DNA of 64,000 bases, from positions 496,001 through 560,000 of the forward strand of contig CAVQUX010000025.1 of NCBI GenBank assembly GCA_963716925.1, written 5' to 3'. Positions 59,261-64,000 of the stretch are shown here, piece after piece (within the stretch, counting starts at the first letter, position 1; each line of letters begins with the position of its first letter). The position numbers and the translations under genes were made by a program. The notes under the pieces are model-generated. The model worked only from the letters and a program-made list of their open reading frames with translations, was not told the origin of the DNA and made no database searches. The DNA is from DAISKN01 sp963716925. Its GTDB lineage: Bacteria; Acidobacteriota; Vicinamibacteria; Marinacidobacterales; SMYC01.

Positions 59261-60253
59261 CTACTCCCTGGGCCCGGCGATGTCCTTCAGGATCTCTTTG
59301 AGGATGACGTCGGTATCGACGTGCTCCGCCTCTCCCTCGAAGTTCAGGAGCATGCGGTGGCGGAGCGCCGGATAGGCGACGGCGCGGATGTCGTCGGCGG
59401 AGACGTGGGCGCGATCGTTGAGGAGCGCCTGCACCTTTCCCCCGAGGACCAGCGCCTGGGTGCCGCGCGGGCTCGCGCCGAATCGAACGTACTTGTTGGT
59501 CAGAGGATGCGACTGCGGAGCGTTCGGATGGGTCGCGAGCGTGAGGCGGATGGCGTAGTCCTGGACCGCCCTCGCAATCGGAACCGAGAGCACGGTCTTC
59601 CGCATATCGAGGACCTCGCCCCGCTCGAGCACCGCCCGGGCCTGGGGCTCCTCCACCTGGGTGGTGCGGTTCATGATCTCGTGCATCTCGTCGCTCGTGG
59701 GGTAGACGATCTTCAGCTTGAACAGGAACCGGTCCATCTGCGCCTCGGGGAGCGGGTAGGTTCCCTCGAGCTCGATGGGGTTCTGGGTCGCCATGACGAA
59801 GAAAGGCTCCTCGAGCTTGTGGGTGATCTTCCCGACGGAGACGCTTTTCTCCTGCATCGCCTCGAGAAGCGCCGACTGCGACTTGGGAGTCGCCCGGTTG
59901 ACCTCGTCCGCGAGCATCAGGTTGCAGAAGATCGGTCCCGGCTGGAAGTCGAGGTACTTCTCGCCGTCCTCGGTCTCGCGTACCACGTTCGTGCCGATGA
60001 TGTCTCCGGGCATCAGGTCGGGGGTGAACTGGATCCGGTTGAACTTCAGATTCAACACGTTCGCGAGCGTCTGGACGATCTTGGTCTTCCCCAGGCCGGG
60101 AATGCCTTCGAGAAGCACGTGGCCCTTGGTGAGGAGGCAGGACAGGATCCCGCCCACGATCTCCGTGTTTCCCACGATGACCCGGCCCATTTCCGATTGG
60201 ACGCTCTGGTACTGCTTGTGGAACCGGTCGATTTCTTTTTCGATCTCGATCAT
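59261..60253 (-). CDS. MoxR-family AAA+ ATPase
   Basis: 330-residue cytosolic AAA+ chaperone. Walker A is LEGIPGLGKTKIVQTLANVL near residue 55, Walker B is LMLADEVNRATPKSQSALLE, and sensor 1 is PFFVMATQNPIELEGTYPLP. The sensor 2 region lies around GASPRGTQALV. MoxR proteins act on partner proteins, often with VWA-domain subunits, in envelope stress or metal-enzyme maturation. Here the upstream gene, overlapping by ATGA, encodes a two-span membrane protein with a long coiled coil, a common neighbour in this class. No DUF58 or VWA gene is seen in this window. Confidence 0.93.
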   Translation of the reverse strand: MIEIEKEIDRFHKQYQSVQSEMGRVIVGNTEIVGGILSCLLTKGHVLLEGIPGLGKTKIVQTLANVLNLKFNRIQFTPDLMPGDIIGTNVVRETEDGEKYLDFQPGPIFCNLMLADEVNRATPKSQSALLEAMQEKSVSVGKITHKLEEPFFVMATQNPIELEGTYPLPEAQMDRFLFKLKIVYPTSDEMHEIMNRTTQVEEPQARAVLERGEVLDMRKTVLSVPIARAVQDYAIRLTLATHPNAPQSHPLTNKYVRFGASPRGTQALVLGGKVQALLNDRAHVSADDIRAVAYPALRHRMLLNFEGEAEHVDTDVILKEILKDIAGPRE

Positions 60254-61830
60254 TTCTCCGAACCTGACTCCGACTTCGCCTCGGATTTGGAAACGATGGA
60301 CAGGAAGTACTGCTTGATGAGAGAACGATAGAGCCAGGGAATGCTCTCGTGACCGAGAGCGCTGTCCTCGGCGTAGGAGCCCCGTTGAGAAAGGGCTTCG
60401 TAGTTCAACGTGGATTTTTCCTGACGGGAGAGCCTCTCGAAGATCTCCTCGGGGATGGGCTCCTCGCGCTCCTCGGTCTTCAGGAGCTCCATCTCGAGCT
60501 GAACGTCGAGAGTCGTCGCCTCACCGAGCACCGGCTCCTGGCCTCCACCCGGACCGGTCGCGTCGCCCGCGGGGCCGGCGTCGACGGGGACGGCGCTCGA
60601 CGGATCCCCCTGGAACTGCGCCATCTGGAGCTGGCTCGACATCATGCCGGCGCTCTGGGTCGCCTGGCCCCCCGCCTGCTGCTGCTGTTGTCCCGGCTGC
60701 TGTTGCCCGGCCGATTGCTGCTGACCCATCGCGGCCTGGAGGGACTGCATCTCCTCGCCCATGGCCTCGGCGTCCGCAGCCATCTGTTCGCTCATCGACT
60801 CGAGCTGATTCGCGGCATCCTGCAGGGCCTGGGCCATCTCCGCGAGGCTCTCCTGGCTCATGTTGCCCTGCGCCTTCTCGAGCTTTTCCAGGAGCTCCGC
60901 GAGATCGGCCTGCTGGACGTTCGCGTCCTTGAGGGATTCCATGAGGGCCTGGAGCTCTTCTGAAGTCTGAGCGTTCTTGAGCTTCTCGGCGAGGGAGCGA
61001 AGGAGCTCCGCCGCCTTCTCGGCGTCCTTCGACTTCATCGCCTCCGCGAGCTCGCCGAGGGCCGCCGTCGATTCGAGCTCCGTGCCCAGGTTCTCGAGAT
61101 CCATCTCGAGCTGCTCCATCTCGAGGCGACTCGCGGCGAGAGCGTCCTTCGCAGCCTGGAGATCCCGAAGCGACTCCGGCATCTCGAGCTCCCTCTGGCG
61201 GAGAGCCTCGAGCGCCTCGTCGAGCTGCTGGAGCTCCTCTTCTTCGGGAAGGGCGCTGTCTTCCTCCGCGACCGCCGTGTCCGCGGTCAGGGGAACGCTC
61301 GCGGTGAACCAGGTGGTCGCATCGACTTCCTGGAGCCACGCCGGATTCCACGAGAGCAGAGCCGCGAGCCCGAAGGCGACGCCGGCGGCGTAATAGAAAC
61401 GTCTCGGAAGAACCGTGGGTGCGATCTCGGTCGCGGAGAGACCCTGCGCCAGGTCCGCCGTCCGGTGGATCTGGAAATCCATCCAGCGGGTCCGGTCCGG
61501 AAGCCCGATGAAATCGAGGGAGCTCTTGAGGGCGTCCTTGGAGTCCGACCGCGCGTCGGCCACCCCCGCGGGCGCTTTCAGACCCTTCCGGCGGGTGAAG
61601 CTCCAGGCGATGAAACCGGCGAGCGCCGCTCCATAAATAAGGAGGAGGGCCGCCCGAATCCCGGGACGCTCCCAGACTCCGAAGAGCCACGACGCCAGGA
61701 GGAGCCCCGAAAGGGCCCAGAGTCCGAGAGCGAGACCCTGGAGCGCCTCATTGACCCGGAGCCTCCGATCGACGCTTGCCAGGAAGCCGAGAATCAGGTT
61801 CCGGTCAGTCGTGTTGGTGCTGTCGTTCAT
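60250..61830 (-). CDS. Membrane-anchored coiled-coil protein of the MoxR cluster (DUF4175-like)
   Basis: 526-residue protein. Two membrane helices lie near the N-terminus (LALGLWALSGLLLASWLFGV, IRAALLLIYGAALAGFIAWS) and a third near residue 155 (AAGVAFGLAALLSW). The rest is extracytoplasmic, with a long acidic coiled coil (about residues 200-370; LEMEQLEMDLENLGTELEST), then a Gln-rich low-complexity segment. The C-terminus has EEREEPIPEEIFERLSRQEK. The design resembles DUF4175-type proteins found beside MoxR genes. The role is probably to receive force or assembly cues from MoxR, which is inference from the 4-bp overlap. Confidence 0.75.
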   Translation of the reverse strand: MNDSTNTTDRNLILGFLASVDRRLRVNEALQGLALGLWALSGLLLASWLFGVWERPGIRAALLLIYGAALAGFIAWSFTRRKGLKAPAGVADARSDSKDALKSSLDFIGLPDRTRWMDFQIHRTADLAQGLSATEIAPTVLPRRFYYAAGVAFGLAALLSWNPAWLQEVDATTWFTASVPLTADTAVAEEDSALPEEEELQQLDEALEALRQRELEMPESLRDLQAAKDALAASRLEMEQLEMDLENLGTELESTAALGELAEAMKSKDAEKAAELLRSLAEKLKNAQTSEELQALMESLKDANVQQADLAELLEKLEKAQGNMSQESLAEMAQALQDAANQLESMSEQMAADAEAMGEEMQSLQAAMGQQQSAGQQQPGQQQQQAGGQATQSAGMMSSQLQMAQFQGDPSSAVPVDAGPAGDATGPGGGQEPVLGEATTLDVQLEMELLKTEEREEPIPEEIFERLSRQEKSTLNYEALSQRGSYAEDSALGHESIPWLYRSLIKQYFLSIVSKSEAKSESGSEK

Positions 61831-61925
61831 CGATGGAGCGAAGGGCCTCCGGGCCGGGGCGCATTCTATATCAACCCTCTGCTAATATCCCCAAACATCC
61901 ATCCTAGCGCGGGACACGCCCGAAC

Positions 61926-62969
61926 ATGAAAGCGGTCACGTTTCAGGGAAAGGCCCGAGTCGAGATCTCGACCCTGCCCGATCCCGAGCTGCGCAATTCG
62001 GACGACGTCGTCGTCCGGAACCGGGTGAGCTCGATCTGCGGGTCGGACCTCCATGTCTATCTCGGGCGGGAGACGGGGATCGAGCCGGGAACGGTCATGG
62101 GCCACGAGTTTCTCGGCGAGGTCGTCGAGGTCGGAAAGGGAGTCCGGGGGCTGAAAGCGGGCGACCTCGTGGTCTCGCCGTTCACGACCAGCTGCGGAGC
62201 CTGCTTCTACTGCCGAAAGGACCTCACCTGCCGATGCGAGAAAGGCCAGCTCTTCGGGTGGGTCGAGAAGGGCCGCGGCCTCGAGGGCGCCCAGGCGGAG
62301 TACGTGCGGGTCCCTCTCGCCGATTCGACTCTGGTGAAGCTCCCTCCCGACGTGGACGTGGAGACGGCTCTGTTCCTCGGGGACATCCTCGCGACCGGTT
62401 TCTTCTGCGCCGACATGGCGGAGGCGGGGCCCGAGGGCGTCTACGCCGTTGTCGGCTGCGGTCCCGTGGGTCTCTTCGCCGTTCTCGGGGCCCTCGACCG
62501 GGGAGCGGAGCGGGTCTTCGCCGTCGATGTCGTCCCGGAGCGGCTCGCCCTCGCCGGGAGATTTGGAGCGGCACCCATCGACGCTCGCGAGACCGATCCT
62601 CGCGAGGTACTTCGAGCGGCAACGGAAGGCCGGGGAGCGGACGCGGTCCTCGAGGTGGTCGGAAGCCCGGAGGCGACGCGCCTGGCGTTCGACCTCGTCC
62701 GTCCCGGCGGCATCGTCTCCGCCGTCGGTGTTCATACGGAGGCGCAGTTCGCGTTCTCGCCGGTCGAGGCCTACGACAAGAACCTCACCTACCGCGCCGG
62801 CCGGTGTCCCGCGCGCCGATACATCGAGCGCCTCCTACCTCTCGTGAGGGAGAAAAAGTACGACTTCGCTTCGATCGTCTCCCACCGGCTTCCGCTTGCC
62901 GAGGCCGTCCGCGGGTACTCCCTGTTCGAGCGAAAGCTCGAGGGATGTACGAAGGTGCTTCTTCGCTGA
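61926..62969 (+). CDS. Zinc-dependent alcohol dehydrogenase (MDR superfamily)
   Basis: 347-residue cytosolic NAD(P)-dependent dehydrogenase. Catalytic-zinc ligands are in SICGSDLHVYLG (Cys) and VMGHEFLGEVVEVG (His-Glu). The structural-zinc lobe has the cysteines of CGACFYCRKDLTCRC near residue 85. The cofactor fold is VYAVVGCGPVGLFAVLGALD with the acidic residue in FAVDVVPERL pointing to NAD. The group is closest to glutathione-independent formaldehyde or threonine/sorbitol-type dehydrogenases. It is divergent from the MoxR module, and its 3' end overlaps the convergent envelope-protein frame. Confidence 0.9.
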   Translation: MKAVTFQGKARVEISTLPDPELRNSDDVVVRNRVSSICGSDLHVYLGRETGIEPGTVMGHEFLGEVVEVGKGVRGLKAGDLVVSPFTTSCGACFYCRKDLTCRCEKGQLFGWVEKGRGLEGAQAEYVRVPLADSTLVKLPPDVDVETALFLGDILATGFFCADMAEAGPEGVYAVVGCGPVGLFAVLGALDRGAERVFAVDVVPERLALAGRFGAAPIDARETDPREVLRAATEGRGADAVLEVVGSPEATRLAFDLVRPGGIVSAVGVHTEAQFAFSPVEAYDKNLTYRAGRCPARRYIERLLPLVREKKYDFASIVSHRLPLAEAVRGYSLFERKLEGCTKVLLR

Positions 62970-63728
62970 TAGACCGTGCTCTCGAATCGGGAGGAGCGTC
63001 GAAAGAAGCGATTCCCTCGGGACCGAATTCAGATAGGGCGCCACGATCCACCGTACGGCCGTGGGCACTCCGCGGCTGAGGCTCAGCGACTCGCACTCGA
63101 CGACGACGCCTCCTCGGACCTGCTGGAACCTCCAGTAGGAGTTGAGGCGCCAGAGAAACCCGCGATCCTCTCCCGGAGGCTTCTCTCTTTCGTCGCGGGT
63201 CCCGGCGTCCTCCAGCTCCGCGATCCGCGTGGCCCGGCTCGCGCTCGAGTAGCGCCCCGGACCATGACTCCGATACACGACCTCGTGCTTCGTCGCGTAG
63301 TGAACGGTCACGATCTTCTTTCGTCGAAGCTTCAGGAAGATCTCGAACCGGTCCCCATCGCGCGAGAGCAGCCGCGAGTCTTCGACGTCGTCGAAACGCT
63401 CGTCGTGCTCGTCGTACTCCTGCAGCCAGCGAACGAGATCCTGGACCTCGCCGTCGGGGACGAGCACCGCGCCCAGCCAGTGATGCGCCATGCCTCCGGG
63501 AATCTCGACTTCGACCGGGAGCCTCGTGGTGAAGACCTCTCCCGCCTCGAAGGCGCGGGAAACGCGATCTCTCTCGGCGGGGGGAAGAAAATCACTCGCG
63601 AGGAACCCGGTCGTCGAGGAAAGCTCTCGAGCGATGCGGGCCTCCGTGAGATCGACCACGCGGTTCCAGCCGGCGACGGTCCCTGCCTCAGGGGCAGCGA
63701 GAAGCAGCGCGATCGCGAGCATCTTCAT
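62835..63728 (-). CDS. Exported protein of unknown function, possibly START/SRPBCC-like, acidobacterial type
   Basis: 297 residues from the ATG at 63728 (preceded by GGGAGGG), with signal peptide MLAIALLLAAPEAGTVAG. The body includes PGGMAHHWLGAVLVPDG, LVRWLQEYDEHDERFDDVED, RFEIFLKLRRKKIVTVHYAT, EKPPGEDRGFLWRLNSYWRF and VPTAVRWIVAPYLNSVPRES, a pattern I know from Acidobacteriota proteins and that suggests a hydrophobic-ligand fold. The last 45 codons overlap the alcohol dehydrogenase gene antisense. Family members normally end soon after the PRES segment, so the true end may be earlier and this tail could reflect another indel. Confidence 0.65.
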   Translation of the reverse strand: MKMLAIALLLAAPEAGTVAGWNRVVDLTEARIARELSSTTGFLASDFLPPAERDRVSRAFEAGEVFTTRLPVEVEIPGGMAHHWLGAVLVPDGEVQDLVRWLQEYDEHDERFDDVEDSRLLSRDGDRFEIFLKLRRKKIVTVHYATKHEVVYRSHGPGRYSSASRATRIAELEDAGTRDEREKPPGEDRGFLWRLNSYWRFQQVRGGVVVECESLSLSRGVPTAVRWIVAPYLNSVPRESLLSTLLPIREHGLSAKKHLRTSLELSLEQGVPADGLGKRKPVGDDRSEVVLFLPHER

Positions 63729-64000
63729 TCGTCCCTCCCCCGCTCGATTCTCTCGACGCCTTCGGGAATGTCCACCTCGAAGACGCTTCTCCCGAGGGGA
63801 GCGTCGCGCTCGATGTCCGCGAGCGTCAGGGTGATCTCGCTGCGGTTCGCTTCGACGCATTTCTGCCGCACCGGAAGGAGGAGCGCAACGTCGATGAACA
63901 GATCGATCTCCTGACAGTAGACCGGGACTCCCGATTTCGCGCGGAACGTCAGATGGTGGACCTTCCGGCCCGCTGAGATCCTCTTCCCCGAGGTCGGAGG
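63725..64000 (-). CDS. LolA/outer-membrane lipoprotein-sorting-like protein, C-terminus only
   Basis: The frame enters from beyond the window and ends at a TGA overlapping the next ATG (ATGA). The visible 91 residues read HHLTFRAKSGVPVYCQEIDL, FIDVALLLPVRQKCVEANRS, ITLTLADIERDAPLGRSVFE and VDIPEGVERIERGRDE. The pattern of a beta-sheet with a closing phrase like FEVDIPEGVE recalls LolA-type and DUF1571 proteins, which bind lipidated proteins in the periplasm. The N-terminus is missing, so the assignment is tentative. It is coupled to the exported protein that follows. Confidence 0.5.
   Translation of the reverse strand, partial: PPTSGKRISAGRKVHHLTFRAKSGVPVYCQEIDLFIDVALLLPVRQKCVEANRSEITLTLADIERDAPLGRSVFEVDIPEGVERIERGRDE

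Overview
This is a gene-dense, GC-rich chromosomal window, roughly two thirds G+C by eye, with no rRNA, tRNA, CRISPR array or transposase that I can see. The content points to an Acidobacteriota-like, aerobic, Gram-negative soil or sediment bacterium. I infer this from exported amidohydrolases and cyclases, a DUF6152 protein, a PQQ dehydrogenase with cytochromes, a PEP-CTERM protein, a TonB-dependent receptor, and two exported families I associate with Acidobacteriota. The assignment is inference, not a computed placement.

Layout. 1-5644 (minus): late haem synthesis genes hemH, hemN and hemY, then a purine nucleosidase and a purine-type permease, nearly all with ATGA overlaps. 5796-10944 (plus): an integron whose integrase points the same way as its cassettes, unlike the usual divergent layout. 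It has five imperfect-palindrome attC sites and cassettes for DUF4160/DUF2442, a VOC protein, an Asp/Glu racemase-like protein and two methyltransferases. 11247-19182 (minus): a DUF6152 protein, two related exported proteins (one fused to a cytochrome c'-like domain), and a giant secreted gingipain-like protein broken by many indels. 19257-33584: mixed catabolic and exported enzymes (exported aminotransferase, amidohydrolases, rhomboid protease, phasin, PQQ dehydrogenase plus dihaem cytochrome, beta-propeller lipoprotein, PEP-CTERM protein, serine hydrolase, glycosylase-like protein, cyclase, DUF4159).

33588-35825 holds a DCC protein and then a translationally coupled pair that I recognise as ScoE/Rv0097-like (Fe/2OG oxygenase) and ScoD/FcoT-like. 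In actinobacteria these two families build isonitrile fatty-acyl groups. No ligase, carrier protein or NRPS lies nearby. 36160-42213 is an accessory stretch of small hypothetical genes, duplicated zinc-ribbon membrane proteins, an HNH pair, a broken solute-binding gene and a signal-peptidase-like protein lacking both catalytic residues.

43286-54009 (minus) looks like one seven-gene operon behind a sigma70-like promoter: two cytochromes c, a hybrid histidine kinase, a TonB receptor carrying a haem-c motif, a TPR protein, a PhnD-like binding protein and a receiver-Ser/Thr kinase fusion. I read it as a cell-envelope sensing and redox system of unknown ligand. 54116-64000 has an aminotransferase, an exported amidohydrolase-cyclase pair, a DppA-like peptidase, a MoxR module, an alcohol dehydrogenase and two envelope proteins, the last running off the edge.

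Many genes carry single-base frameshifts, nearly all +1 and often at short homopolymers. Several reconstructed genes return to a length divisible by three once these are removed. I read this mainly as uncorrected sequencing or assembly error, so genes marked pseudogene here may be intact in the organism.
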